A program made the position numbers and the translations under genes. The notes beneath the pieces are model-generated. The model worked only from the letters and a program-made list of their open reading frames with translations. It was not told the origin of the DNA and searched no databases. A DNA stretch of 64,000 bases from Staphylotrichum longicolle (taxonomy: Eukaryota; Ascomycota; Sordariomycetes; Sordariales; Chaetomiaceae): assembly GCA_019096155.1 (NCBI GenBank), contig JAHCVI010000001.1:806001-870000 (forward strand). The letters are read 5' to 3'. The stretch's first letter is position 1, and each line of letters begins with the position of its first letter. This document shows positions 22,301-33,572 of the stretch, one piece after another.

Positions 22301-24539
22301 ATGGCCGGCCGATTCGTGCGCGCGTCGAAATACCGTAGGCGTTCTTAGCTCCGCCGTGCTCCGCTGCTCCGCTGCGCTGCGACGGGAATGCGGCCTCGCA
22401 TGCGACAGCTGCTGACCGATCCTCTGACCAGGACACGTCTTTGGGAAGCCCACCAAGAAGGAGTTTTGCTACGACAACCTCCACATCAGCCGCAATGCTT
22501 GGGATACCAACTTGGTGAAGGTGCGTGACTGCCCTGTTCTCCAGTCCCTGCCGCGCCGAGTCCCATCCCAGACCAGTCGCTGACACCGGGCACCTCGCAG
22601 GTCAACCCCGAGTACATCTCCGTCAATTGGGAGTCGGGCGGCGGTGGTGCATTTGCTGTCATCCCGGTGAACGAGCGCGGCAAGCTGCCCGACCAAATAC
22701 CGCTGTTCCGAGGCCACACTGCCGCGGTGCTGGACACCGACTGGTGCGTCGCAAACAGCCGACCGACAACAAGAAAGACACAGGTTGACCCCCGCACAGG
22801 AACCCTTTCAACGACCGCATCATTGCTTCGGCTTCAGACGACGGCAAGGTCTTCATCTGGGAGGTGCCTCAGGACTTCACCCTGTACACGGATGCCGAGG
22901 AGGTTCCTAGTGTGTCGCCGGTCAGCAAGCTGCCGGGTCACTCGAGGTGCGGACTGCACTGCTTGCTGGGATCTTTGTGATGTTGTACTCACAGTCTTGT
23001 AGAAAGGTCGGCCATGTCCTCTTCAACCCCGCCGCCGAGAGCATCCTGGCCTCCTCCTCTGGCGACTTCACCATCAAGCTGTGGGACATCAGCACCGGCC
23101 AGGCCAGCATCACCCTGAAGCATCCCGAGATTGTGCAGAGTATGTCTTGGAGCGCCAATGGGTCGATGCTGGTGACCACCTCGAGAGACAAGAAGCTGCG
23201 CGTGTGGGATGTGCGCCAGGAGAAGCCGGTGCATGAGTATGCGGGCCACGAGGGCGCCAAGAACAGCCGCGCCGTGTGGATGGGCGAGCACAACCGCATT
23301 GCCACCACCGGCTTTTCAAGAATGAGCGAGCGCCAGATCGGTTTGTGGGAGCCCGGCCGGAAAGATCCCATCGGTGGCTTCACCTCGCTCGACTCCATCT
23401 CCGGCGTCTGCATGCCGTTCTGGGGTAAGCTCACCCGTCCGTCCGACCTGCGAGATGGATCCTAACCATGCCACAGATGACGGCTCGAACTGCCTCTATT
23501 TGGCCGGTAAAGGGTAGGTCGTTCTTGATACTGTTTGAGGAATTCACAGATGCTCATGTTTCCCAGCGACGGCAACATTCGCTACTTCGAGTACGAAAAC
23601 GACAAGTTCGAGTTCTTGTCCGAGTACAAGTCGGCCGATCCGCAGCGCGGAATTGCCTTCGTGCCACGCCGCGGCATCAACGTCCACGAGAACGAGGTCA
23701 TGCGAGCCTACAAGACCATCAACGACACCCACATTGAGCCCATCTCCTTCACCGTGTGCCGCCGTGCCGAGACCTTCCAATCCGACATTTTCCCTCCCGC
23801 CACCGGCCTCAAGCCCGCCATGTCCGCCAAGGAATGGTTTGATGGCAAGTCGGCCGTCCCAGCCAAGATCGATCTTGAGAGCGTCTACGAGGGCAATGCG
23901 CCTGTTGAGGTCCCTGCCGACTACAAGCCTCCCGCAGCGGCCCCGGCCCCGGCTGCTACCCCGGCGCCGGCGCCCGCTCCAAAGAAGGAGCCTGAGCCGG
24001 CGCCTGTTCCCGTGCGTGCGCCAGCCACGATGGCCGACCAAAAGAGCTCCATCTCGGCCATGGCGAACAAGTTCCAGGACGACGAGGAGGAAGAAGAGGA
24101 CGACGACGCCGAGACTTCGAGCTTTGAGGAGATCTCGCGTCCCGCCCCGCGCACCACCGCCGCGGCGCGCTCTCCTGCCAAGCCGCAGCCTGTCGCGACG
24201 GCTGCCCCGCCTGCGCAGGCAAAACCCGCGTCGCCGATCAAGTCCCCCCAGGCGAGCGCCGCGCCGCCTGTGTCTCGTGCCGCCCCTGCGCCCTCTTCTG
24301 CGCCTGCCACGCCGTCGAGCCCCGCGGTGGAGGCGACGCTGGAGCACATCAAGCAGCTCCTCGAGCAGCAAGGCAAGGTCATCAGCGCCCAGACCGAGCA
24401 CCTCGCGGCCCAGACCCAGATGATCACGCGCCTGTCCGCCGAGGTGGAGACGCTCAAGAAGAGGGTCGGTGCGGGCACCCAGGACCAGAGCGAGCGGATC
24501 CGGCAGCTGGAGCTGGAGCTGGAGGCTGCTCGGTCTTGA
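22301..24539 (+). CDS. crn1: Coronin, actin-binding WD40 protein
   Basis: Seven exons: 22301-22334, 22432-22520, 22601-22743, 22800-22946, 23003-23424, 23478-23514 and 23567-24539; 614 aa. It starts with the coronin signature MAGRFVRASKYRHVFG. Then come WD40 repeats (RGHTAAVLDTDWNPFND, ASASDDGKVFIWEV, LFNPAAESILASSS, IKLWDI, LRVWDV, GLWEPG) and the coronin C-terminal extension (RYFEYENDKFEFLSEY, QRGIAFVPRRG, CRRAETFQSDIFPPA). A Pro/Ala-rich unique region with an acidic run (DDEEEEEDDD) follows, ending in a coiled coil (about residues 560-614) for oligomerisation. Coronin bundles actin and regulates Arp2/3 at endocytic patches and hyphal tips. Exon 6 is only 37 nt. The frame is intact throughout and all introns are 52-81 nt. 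Confidence 0.96.
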
Positions 24540-24857
24540 AAGGGTGGGCAGATGTGGAGGTTGCTGCACGGGGAGGATGAGCCCGGCTCACCATGATGTG
24601 TTATGAGCGATGGCGGGGTGGTTCACGTATCCTCGTCGGAGTACGCAGGGTTCGTGGTGGGGAGGTAACTTGGTCGGAAAAGAATCGCGTTGGCTTTTTT
24701 CCTGGACAGGGCAGCCGAACAAAATACCCCAAATCATTACTTGACAGCACTTGTTTTGAACTGAATGCTCATGCTCATACAGTTTTTTTTTGCCAATCTA
24801 TGCCGACGTCTTGTGATGTTTTATCGTACAACCCAAACAACCAGTTTACCTCTCTCC
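24540..24857. other. Convergent 3' intergenic region
   Basis: Between coronin (+) and gpi10 (-). No feature recognised. Confidence 0.55.
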
Positions 24858-27158
24858 CTAGGTCGCAAGCCTAAAGCTCGTCAACCACCTCTCCCTTTTG
24901 TTCTCACCAATCCACCCCGATCCCGATCCCGATCCTGATCCCCATCCTGATGTGACCCCGCATACACCCCGGTATCCACACCACCAGCCGGCCCTCCGCC
25001 TCCAGTCCTCGTTGAACGCCCCGTTCCACGCCGACCACGCCCGCGTCAGCCGCACCCCCATGTCCCGCCCCGCGCCCGCGGGCCCAAAGAAGCGCGCCAG
25101 CACGGGCTCAATCCCTCGAATCCGACAATGTAGCGGGGTATCTCCTCCCCCCCGCCGTCGCCGCCGCCGCCACCGCGCTTCTGTTTGTTTGTCGTCGTAT
25201 CGAGCGGCCACAGCTCCTCGGCGAGGAACTGCAGCCCGTACATCGACGTCCCCTCTTTCTCTTCTTTCTCTTCCTCTTCCTCTTGCCCGCTTTCAAGAGG
25301 GCCGTCGTTGGCTGATGATGATGAGGCGGGGGGGAGATAGAAGCGGTCGGCCTCGTCGAGGTAGGTCGCGCGCTCGGCGCTGCCGGGCGCGGTGTGCAGG
25401 GGCGGTTCGCAGGTCAGGGCGCGGGCGCGGAGGGCCGGGTAGACGAGGCGGGAGCGCCAGGGGGTGGTGTGGCAGGGGGTGAGGAACAGGGCGAATAACT
25501 CGGGTGTTTGCCTCGGTTGTTGTTGTTGTGTGTTTGTTCTTGGTCGGCAAGGGGGCCGAGAGCGAGGGCGTCCGGGTGAAGGCGCTCAAAGTCGGTGCGG
25601 AGAAAGGTGAGGACGGAGAGGGGCGCGGGTTGGTGGAAGAGGGTGAGGTAGCCGGCGAGGAGGAGGTTGAGGGTGAGGAGGTTGGTGAGGGTGAGTTTGT
25701 GGCGGAGGGAGACGGGGCTGGAGGGGGAGGAGGAGGGGTTGGGCTGGGTCGAGGTTGAGGTGGACGGGGCGGTGAAGAAGACGGCGATGTAGGGCGCTGC
25801 GAGGATGTGGAGGATGGGGAGGAGGGGGTAGATAAAGCGGACTTCTTTGTGGGTGATGAGGGAGAGGGTACTGATCATGGTGAGCGCGGCGAGGGCAAGG
25901 GTTTTGAGGGTGTTGGATTGGAGGACGGAGGTGCCCTTTGCGGATGCGGTTGCCTTATAGAGGCCCACAAGAGTGAAGGGGAGAAAGGTGGTGGTAAGCA
26001 GCGGGACGCCCTGGGAGAGGTAGTAATGCCAGGGCATGTGGCCATAGAAGACGGCAAGTGACTGCGAGATGTTGAAGTAGAGCCACTTGTACGGCGGAAA
26101 TGTCCAAAAGCCAAAGTACAGGCGGTCAGACACGAGAGAGATGGCCAGCACCGCCGTGCCGCAGAGGATGACTTCTCGTACGAGCACCAACAGGGTCGAC
26201 TTAGTTAAGGGCGATGCTCCGGCAAGAGAAAATCTAGCCAGTGAAAGACCCAAGACGGCCAGCCATATGAGCAGGTTGGTCGGTCGGAGCAGAACAGCGA
26301 CGGCGGCAAGGACCAGGGATATCCGGAGGCTGTCACGGTCAGCTGGGTTCCATGCTACAGCTCTGTGAGACACACCTTGTCACTCTACCGTTCTGCTGAA
26401 GGGGCACCTCCTTGGTTGTTTTTGCATCAGCAAGCAGCTCCCATGGCCAGTATGCCAAAGCGGCGATGGTCAGGGTCGTCTCCAGGGCGTTGGAGAATGT
26501 CCTGGTTGAGCAGTACCATTGCCAGGGGTTGAGCACCGTCATCCAAAGCTGGGGACAGGTCAGCTCCAGACAGGCACACTCAATCAGCGAAAACCAAAAA
26601 TCACCGCAGCCCAGGGAGCATTGCTTTCTCTGCCATAGATGTCCATGGCCAGCTTCCAGGTGTAAAAGTCGCCCAGAGCAGCAAAGACAGACTGAAGAGC
26701 GCCAGGCAGAGCCACAAGAATGAAAGCCCGGAATGGAGGGAACAAACTCATGACGCTCATGACACCGTCAACCGCCTTGTATGCCAGCCCAAAGATGGCC
26801 GGATGAAGAGACGACCTGAGCTGGTGTTGCCATTCCTGATGCGGCCCTTGTCAGTGAAACTGGGGCAACGTGACACACGACACGACGGGAGATGATGTAC
26901 CCAGGTAATCCAGGCGCCGCTGTCGCTGCCAAAGGCAATGCGCCATGCCGGCTCGAGTGCCTGAAAGTACTCATCGGGCTGGAAGAAGGTGCGCACGCAG
27001 AGGGCGTTGATGAAGCGGAAGAAGAGGAGCACGCTGAGGATGTCGACGACCTGCGCTGCGGCCACTTGGGCGTGCACTTTTCCCTTGGCCGCATCCGCAT
27101 CCGCAGCCTTGTGCCGGAGCCGGAGGCCCTCCGAGTCAGCAGCCGGTTTGGATCCCAT
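24858..27158 (-). CDS. gpi10: GPI mannosyltransferase 3 (GT22), frame broken near the 3' end
   Basis: Exons 27158-26901, 26835-26605, 26548-26376 and 26329-about 25515 (introns 65, 56 and 46 nt), then the frame changes. The enzyme adds the third mannose to the GPI precursor in the ER membrane (PIG-B/Gpi10, family GT22). Seen: [20 protein letters not shown] near the N-terminus, which carries the family's FxPDE motif, then [47 protein letters not shown], and many hydrophobic helices. The family's [10 protein letters not shown] motif lies in a different frame (from about 25512), and the next block, [11 protein letters not shown], in yet another (from about 25112). No splice sites explain these shifts; each needs one missing base. 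The tail ends in a short GATCCC-type repeat and may hold a third shift. The start is the ATG at 27158. Confidence 0.85.
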
Positions 27159-28231
27159 CACTGCTGTTGCCGTGTCGAGCGCACTCGTACCTGCTCTTGT
27201 TGGTGTGAGTGTACTCGTTTAGGGGTTAGCTCCAATGCAACTGGATGTTCGCTGGCAGCTCTGCAGCAAGTGTCCAGGACTGCCACCAGGTGGCAGAGCG
27301 AACCCTGCCTTGCCTGCCTGGCTCATGCGGGCGTTGGACTCGGCCGGCCCCATGATTGGCCGCTTTCAGCCTTACCGCGTTGTTGGCTAATCACCTGAGC
27401 TGCGGTTGGCCAGTCGGCGCGGCGGCCCCTGCACCACCGGCTGCCGAGGGTCCACCGCTAGCTCTCCGCGTCCGGGGGCTCCTTCTCTCGGATCTGACGA
27501 ATCTGACCTCCAAGGTTCACCGCGGCCCGGCTTTTCGGCGTGATTGGCCACGGCGCCTCGTTTCTGTGCTTGTCCTTGCCACCAGAAGCTTCTTGACGGC
27601 GGCAAGGACCGGGGTTTCGGCGCATCTGGGTATTGGCAAGTGGGAACGGGCAGTCCCGGCAGTGGCAGACATCCTGGCCCACGCCTGGGACTCCTTCCAC
27701 AATCGGATCCTCGGGGCCGCTCTGCATCGGCACACAGGGATCGCTCAGGGATGTCGGGCCCACGTGAGGTGGTTCGCTGCCGTCATTCTCAATGATGCCG
27801 CTTGCACTTGCACTTAGGGGTATGGTGGCGTTTCACACAACCCACCAGCACACATTGGCGCCTGCATTGGGAGACCGAAGTACGGGCGACATGTGTCGTT
27901 ATAACCTGCGACGTTGTCCCGCCCCATAGGCTGGCCGTGTTTTCTTTCTTGTCACCTCCAATTGGCATACACAGAAACCTGGTCTCTTATCGCACCGAGT
28001 GATACGCTACCCGTCTGCTCGGAGCCGATCCCGCTGCCCACCTTTATCTTTTGACATCGCGTCTCCCGGTGGGGCACTACGCCGCCTCCCCTCGCTCTCC
28101 TGAGCTACCCCTCCATTGTTGACCTTTTCTTTATTCTTGCCGTCAAACAGAACCTACTGGCCACATCCCACAGCCCTTCAATTCGTCCCACAAGACCACC
28201 ACAACCACCACTACCACAACACCAGAGCACA
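27159..28231. other. Divergent promoter region (gpi10 and ornithine aminotransferase)
   Basis: About 1.1 kb between divergent genes. The last 100 bases before the OAT start are CA-rich like a 5' leader. No gene seen. Confidence 0.6.
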
Positions 28232-29709
28232 ATGGCACCCCACGCAGACAAGGATCTCTCCCCCGTCCGCGGCGGCGGCGGCGGCACCAGCAGCGCCCCG
28301 CCCAAGGACCGGTACCACGCCGCGTCGACCAAGACTGCCATTGCCGCCGAGAACGAGTACGCCGCCCACAACTACCACCCGCTGCCCGTCGTCTTTGCGC
28401 GCGCCCAGGGGGTGCACGTCTGGGACCCAGAGGACAAGCACTACCTCGACTTCCTCTCTGCGTACAGCGCCGTCAACCAGGGCCACTGCCACCCGGAGCT
28501 GATCAAGGCCCTCACCGAACAGGCCGGCCGCCTGACGCTGAGCTCGCGCGCCTTCCACAACGACGTGTTCCCCGTCTGGGCCGAGAAGGTCCGCAGCCTG
28601 TTCGGCTTCGACATGGTGCTGCCCATGAACACGGGCGCCGAGGCCGTCGAGACGGCCATCAAGATTGCCCGCAAGTGGGCCTACAAGGTCAAGGGCGTCG
28701 AGCAAGGCAAGGCTCTCGTCTTTAGCGCCGCCGACAACTTCCACGGGCGGACGGTGAGTTTTGAACTTCTCCCTATCCTCCAGGGAAACAGCCGTACTGA
28801 CAACTCCCCCAGATGACGGCCATCTCCCTCTCCCTCGACCCCGAATCCCGCGACAACTACGGCCCCTTCGTCCCCAACATCGGCGCCGTCAACCCTACCA
28901 CCGGCCAGCCCATCCGGTACAACAACATCGCCGACCTCGAAGCCGTCCTCTCCGCTCACGGACCCAACACGGCCGCCTTCATCGTCGAGCCCATCCAGGG
29001 CGAAGCTGGCGTCGTGGTCCCGGACGACGACTACCTGGCCCAGGCCTCGGCGCTTTGCAAGAAGCACAACGTCCTGCTCATCTGCGACGAGATCCAGACG
29101 GGCATCGCCCGCACGGGCCGCATGCTCTGCTCCGAGTGGTCCGGCATCAAGCCCGACATGGTGACGCTCGGCAAGGCCATCTCGGGCGGCATGTACCCCG
29201 TCAGCTGCGTGCTGGCCGACCGCGACGTCATGGGCGTCATCGAGCCCGGCACCCACGGCTCGACCTACGGCGGCAACCCGCTGGGCTGCGCCGTGTCGAT
29301 CCGCGCGCTGGAGCTGGTCGAGGAGGAGGGCCTCGTCGAGAAGGCGGAACGGCTGGGCAAGGTGTTTAGGGAGGGCGTGCAGGCGTTTGGCTCGCCCATC
29401 GTGCAGACGGTGCGCGGCAAGGGGCTGCTGAATGCGGTAGTTATTGATGAGAGCAAGGCGGGCGGGAGGACGGCGTGGGACTTGTGTCTGTTGTTGAAGG
29501 AGAAGGGGGTGCTGGTAAGTCGATCGACTCATTGTGGACGGCGCGGGATGTGATGCTGACTCTGAATTTAGGCGAAACCCACGCACGGCAACATCATCCG
29601 CTTTGCTCCGCCGCTGGTAATCACCGAGGAGGAACTCCGGGACGCGATCAAGACGATTGGGGAGGCCCTCTCCGAGCTGCCCACGGCGGCGATGAGCGGG
29701 GGTCATTAA
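28232..29709 (+). CDS. oat: Ornithine aminotransferase (PLP, class III)
   Basis: Exons 28232-28753, 28813-29514 and 29572-29709, phase 0 throughout; 453 aa. It converts ornithine and 2-oxoglutarate to glutamate-5-semialdehyde and glutamate in arginine and ornithine catabolism (yeast Car2). Seen: [20 protein letters not shown] near the N-terminus, [30 protein letters not shown] (PLP phosphate region), the NFHGRT motif, [10 protein letters not shown], Asp ~266 in [10 protein letters not shown], Lys ~295 in TLGKAISGG (Schiff base) and [12 protein letters not shown]. No mitochondrial presequence is obvious, and the Gly-rich N-terminus fits the cytosolic fungal form. The reading frame is clean, in contrast to its neighbours on both sides. 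Confidence 0.97.
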
Positions 29710-30215
29710 ACGTCGTCATTTCGAGGAGTATGTGAAAAGCATGTGGGCGGGTTGCATTGGCCGCGTCTTGTGTATTTCCTTTTTGATACCACACATTGGA
29801 TATCGGATGGGGGACGGTTTGGATCCGGTCATGGGTCGGGAGTAGATCCGAGTAGACGACCGCCCACTGCGTTGCTCAGCGAAGAAAGCGGCATTAGAAA
29901 GCATTCCACGAATAAAAAAAAAAAAAATAAAAGAATAACCTACATCTTTCCATTGGGGCCAAAGGTCTGGGATTATGTCAGTGCTGGGTTATTCACGACG
30001 GGCATATATATCCCCTGGGTCTGTAGGACCTGCCCCTCTCAAAATGCAACACCTCCAGAGGGAACATGCTCAGGCGGGTGCAAGCATGTGACAGAGACGG
30101 GACGAATATGCAGGGTCCAGCACTAGCGAGCGGTCTGTGGGTGCGAGCTGCATGCAAAGCTCAGGAGGGTGTGGCCAGTACAAGCCTTCCATGATGCGCA
30201 TGGTTCAACCTGCCC
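29710..30215. other. Convergent 3' intergenic region
   Basis: 3' flank of OAT and of the minus-strand DUF7730-like gene; an A-rich run at 29916-29931. Nothing else. Confidence 0.55.
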
Positions 30216-31436
30216 CTAGGTATGTGGAGGGGTAGTGGAAGGTGCTGCCGTTGAAACCCCCACCAGGACAGGACTCCCATCCCCTGCGTACGTGAGAGTG
30301 AGTCCGTTCAAGTATTCTGACAAGGCAGCCTCGATCGAATCCAGCGGGCCAGCCCTCTCGTCCGGAAACACCCTCCTCACCCAATACCCCGTCTCAACCA
30401 CCGTCCCCTCCCCGCGCGCCACCCTCACCGGCCTCCAAAACTGCAGCCACACCCCCTCCCTCAACTCGACCCTCTCCGCCCCAGCCAGCTCCCCCTCCAT
30501 CACCCGATCAAACGCCTCCACCCCCATCGTCAACACACAATCCTCCCCCAACCGGCCCCCATACCCTGCCACAACCCCATCCATCGCCCCGAGCAGACAC
30601 CCCCCACCTCCCGCCGTCCAACGGCCCCAGCTCCCCCCTCTCCCCCAACTCTCCCCTGGCCAACGCCCCCTTCACAACAACCTCCAACTCCACCAACCCG
30701 GGAAACGCAAGCCCCACCCGCCCGATCAGCGCCGCGTACGCCGCCAGGCCCCCTCAATCCCCAGGTGCTCCTGCGCGTAGTCCCACACGTTGGCCTCGGT
30801 CACGCTCACCACGGCGCGCCGGACCGCGCCCGCCCGCTCGGCGGGCAGCAGCCGCGGCGTGTACAGCAGCAGCGCGCCCGAGCCGACGTGGAAGGTGTTG
30901 GTCGCGTACAGCACGGCGGCGGCCTCGCGGTAGGCGGCGCGGCAGGCGCGCAGGAGGGACAGGACCTCCCTGCCTATCTTGCAAGGTGTGGTGTCGGCGT
31001 GGAGGGCGCAGGCGGTGGGGGGCGCGCCGCCCGTCGTGCAGCAGTCGGAGAGCGCGGAGGGGGAGAGGGGGTGCCGGTGGCAGTGGGAGGCGGACCAGCG
31101 CCAGGCGCGGGAGGGGAGGAGGGAGCGGTCGCGGTGGAGTGCGGGGGCGGGGGTGTGCGCGGCGGTGTAGCGCAGGTCGAGGTGGATCGGGGGGGGGGAG
31201 GTGAGGAGGAGGTGGTAGATCTTGAGGCGGAGCTCGGCGGGGAGGGTGAAGAAGGGGGATTGGGGCTGCGGGTGAGGCGGGGTGGGGGTGAGAGGGCGTC
31301 GGGGATGGGGGAGGGTGGGGAGGGTGTCGAGGGCGTGGGCGGGAGGTGCGGGGGATGAAGGGGGGAGGGGAGGGGGTTGTTTTTGTTGGCGGCGGCGGGA
31401 GAGGCGGGTGTTGAGGGCGTTGCGGAGGAAATCCAT
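30216..31436 (-). CDS. DUF7730/F-box-like hypothetical protein, two compensating frame breaks
   Basis: No intron is needed; roughly 405 aa. The N-terminus is Arg/Pro-rich (MDFLRNALNTRLSRRR). SPFFTLPAELRLKIYHLLL is the F-box-like opening of fungal DUF7730 proteins, followed by CRAAYREAAAVLYATNTFHV, a typical family block. The frame then fails: after about 30754 the sensible protein (AYAALIGRVGLAFPG, LVELEVVV) continues one frame over, and after about 30604 it returns to the first frame (GEDCVLTMGVEAFDRVM, VWLQFWRPV) up to the TAG at 30216. Both breaks coincide with C runs on the plus strand (5 C's at 30749-30753, 6 C's at 30600-30605). The function of this large fungal family is unknown; the opening suggests SCF-type or other protein interactions. 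It is either a mis-sequenced intact gene or a pseudogene. Confidence 0.65.
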
Positions 31437-31703
31437 TGCGGCGAGGTGAGAGGTGTGATGTGTGTTTGAGAGGTCGGTTTGGGGACGGGAATGATGGGTT
31501 AAGAATAAGTTTGAGACTTGGCGGGGTTGTTAGTGCAGCGGCTCACATGCAGGCTCACACCCATCAGACCGGAACCATGCACTCATTCTCATCCACTCAA
31601 CACAAAGTCCTTTTGAAACTAAATGATGATGTTCTCCGCAGAGCCTCAATTTGTCTACACTTCACAACTACACCCCACGTCATTTTGATCGTCCAGACAG
31701 TCA

Positions 31704-32324
31704 TCACCACCGCCTCCTCCGCTGTCCACCACCCACCATCCCCGACACGACTCCCGCCCCGACGTTGCGCAGCTCATCCAGCACCAGCACAAACAAGTAC
31801 ACCTTAATGTGATCCCACGCCCACCTCTTTAGGCTCGCCGGCGTAGCCGACCAGCCGATCACCCAGAGCCCCAGAATGACCGCCGACACCAGCAGCCTCC
31901 TCATGGTCTCGCTCCCCGCAAACTCGGCAAGCAGGAGCACGCCGGCCTCGGCCAGCGCAAAGTGCCAGTACTCGCCCGTCTGCCACACCCACAGCGGCAC
32001 GCTGCCGCTGCGCACCTGCTCGACCCGCCCATTGCGCACCTGGGTCGTGGTACCACCCGTCGGCAGCGAGATGACCACGGCCGAGCGCAGCGAGGCGATG
32101 GCCCACTGAAAGTAGAAGGCGCAGAAGAGGATAAGGCCGGCGAGCAGCCGGTCAAAAAAGTAGGTCCCCGAGAGAGCGATGGGGCCGGTCAGCCACGAGA
32201 TGGGCGAGAAAGGCGTCGCCGCCGTGTAGAGAAGGACGACGAGCAGGAGGGAGAAGATGCGCCGCGGGAGGATGGCAGTGCCGTTGAGCAGGGCGTCGGT
32301 GTGGGGGGTGCTGGTGGTGACCAT
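31704..32324 (-). CDS. Small multi-span membrane protein, function unknown
   Basis: Single exon, 206 aa, not recognised. It has about five hydrophobic stretches: IFSLLLVVLLYTAAT (~23-37), YFFDRLLAGLILFCAFYFQWAIA (~54-76), ALAEAGVLLLAEF (~123-135), LLVSAVILGLWVIGWSA (~143-159) and VYLFVLVLDELRNVG (~173-187). The loop at ~80-110 carries charged residues and a VPLWVWQTGEYWHF patch. The C-terminus is Gly/Arg-rich. Codon use is GC3-rich like neighbouring genes, and the frame is open with no stop over 207 codons, which supports it as real. It lies ~120 nt beyond the end of any conserved neighbour on the left and starts a run of four minus-strand accessory genes. Confidence 0.6.
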   Translation of the reverse strand: MVTTSTPHTDALLNGTAILPRRIFSLLLVVLLYTAATPFSPISWLTGPIALSGTYFFDRLLAGLILFCAFYFQWAIASLRSAVVISLPTGGTTTQVRNGRVEQVRSGSVPLWVWQTGEYWHFALAEAGVLLLAEFAGSETMRRLLVSAVILGLWVIGWSATPASLKRWAWDHIKVYLFVLVLDELRNVGAGVVSGMVGGGQRRRRW

Positions 32325-33079
32325 TGTTGCGGTTCTCTTGTGGACTGGCTCTGTGGTTGAGTTTTAAGACTGTGGGAAGGAAAGAACTCAAAAGAGCGTC
32401 GGCAATGAAATGGACTTGGACTTCAGTCTTCAGTTTTAACTGAGCATTGAACCGAGGGCTCCTCGGTCAATTAAAGAAAAGAACACTGCGCGACTGCCTC
32501 GGAAAAGACAAAGACTCCTTTCGCTTAAATAATTTGATCCTGTGAGGATCTTGTGCACTGAGCACAGCACAGACGCGCGTTGCAACGCGCCGCCGGTTTT
32601 GTGCGAGGATCCCCTGAGCGGTTGCCTGCTGGGTGCCTGGAGATGCCTGGTCAATAGTTCTCAAAACGGTCCGTGATTCCGCGCTGGAAGAAATCCTCCG
32701 GGGGCCCTGTTCAAATATCACTTAAGATCCGTTGTAATGCGACAAAAAGTGTAGGTTGAACTATTGTTCAGAGACGGCATAATCAAAGTCATCGAAATTC
32801 AAACAGACAGGCAACGGAAGTCTCGGTGATTACATGTAAACACCTTCTCATTTTGCCCTTGTGAGAGCAAGAGGTCAAGTTCACCCAATGACTTCTCTTT
32901 CAACTCTGCTCAAACCAACCCAAACCATCTCAGTCAGAGGCCACTTCAACAACCTCCTCACCCCCTCCCTTTCCCTCGCCCCATCCACCATCACCCCTCC
33001 TCCTCCCCCTGCCAACCATCCTGATCCGTCCTATGCACCTCCTCGAGCCTCGTCTTCTCATAGTAATCCGACCCAAACC
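32325..33079. other. Intergenic region
   Basis: Upstream of the small membrane protein gene and downstream of the Cys-rich gene. A pyrimidine- and proline-codon-like stretch at 32920-33060 is open on the plus strand but low in complexity; not called. Confidence 0.5.
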
Positions 33080-33572
33080 TCAACGGCAAACACACCCCTC
33101 CCGCCCGCCATCAAACACCAAAAAGCACCCCTGCCCCTCCGCGCACGTCTCGTTCTTCTTCCCCGTCCCGCCCCCCCCGCACACGTCCGCAAACGGCCAG
33201 CAGATGCCCGTCGCACGCCGGCCCGCACCCGCCGCCGCCGTTGCGCGGGTCGGCGACGCACCGCTCGCGCCGCTCGTCGCAGTCGTCCATGAGCGCCCAC
33301 CCCCCGCAGAGCGTGTAGACGCGCTGCTGCGCGGCGTCGAGCGCGCGGCAGACGCCCGGGCAACCGGCGGACCAGGGGCTGGTCCACTGCGTGCAGCTGG
33401 GCGAGAGGGGGATGCAGGTGAGCGGGCTGGCGCAGTCGCCGAGGGACTGGCCGCAGGGTTCGTTGAGTTGGGGTTGGGAGGTTGGTGGAGGGGCGTCTGT
33501 GAGGGGAGCGGAGAGGGCGAGGGGGAAGTTGATGGTGGCGAGGATGGTTGCGTAAGTTGCGTGGTGCATCAT
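33080..33572 (-). CDS. Small secreted cysteine-rich protein, one frame break
   Basis: The start is the ATG at 33572 (an in-frame ATG 114 nt further up would hide the signal peptide). The signal peptide is MMHHATYATILATINFPLAL, with cleavage likely near residue 22. The mature part has about a dozen cysteines, in CGQSLGDCASPLTC, CTQW, GCPGVCRAL, YTLCGGWALMDDCDERRERC and CGPACDG. After about 33207 the annotated frame loses cysteines, but the next frame continues with regularly spaced ones (ICWPFADVC, NETCAEGQGC) and closes at 33080 with GCVCR. This implies one extra base in the CCC at 33206-33208. The continuous frame instead ends at 33111. Function is unknown; no known effector family is recognised. 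Confidence 0.6.

Noticed and set aside
26330..26375. Apparent frameshift in the middle of gpi10
   Set aside because: A 46-nt GTGTGT..CAG intron with a CTGAC branch site keeps the frame (VTSLRISL), so this one is splicing, unlike the two later breaks.
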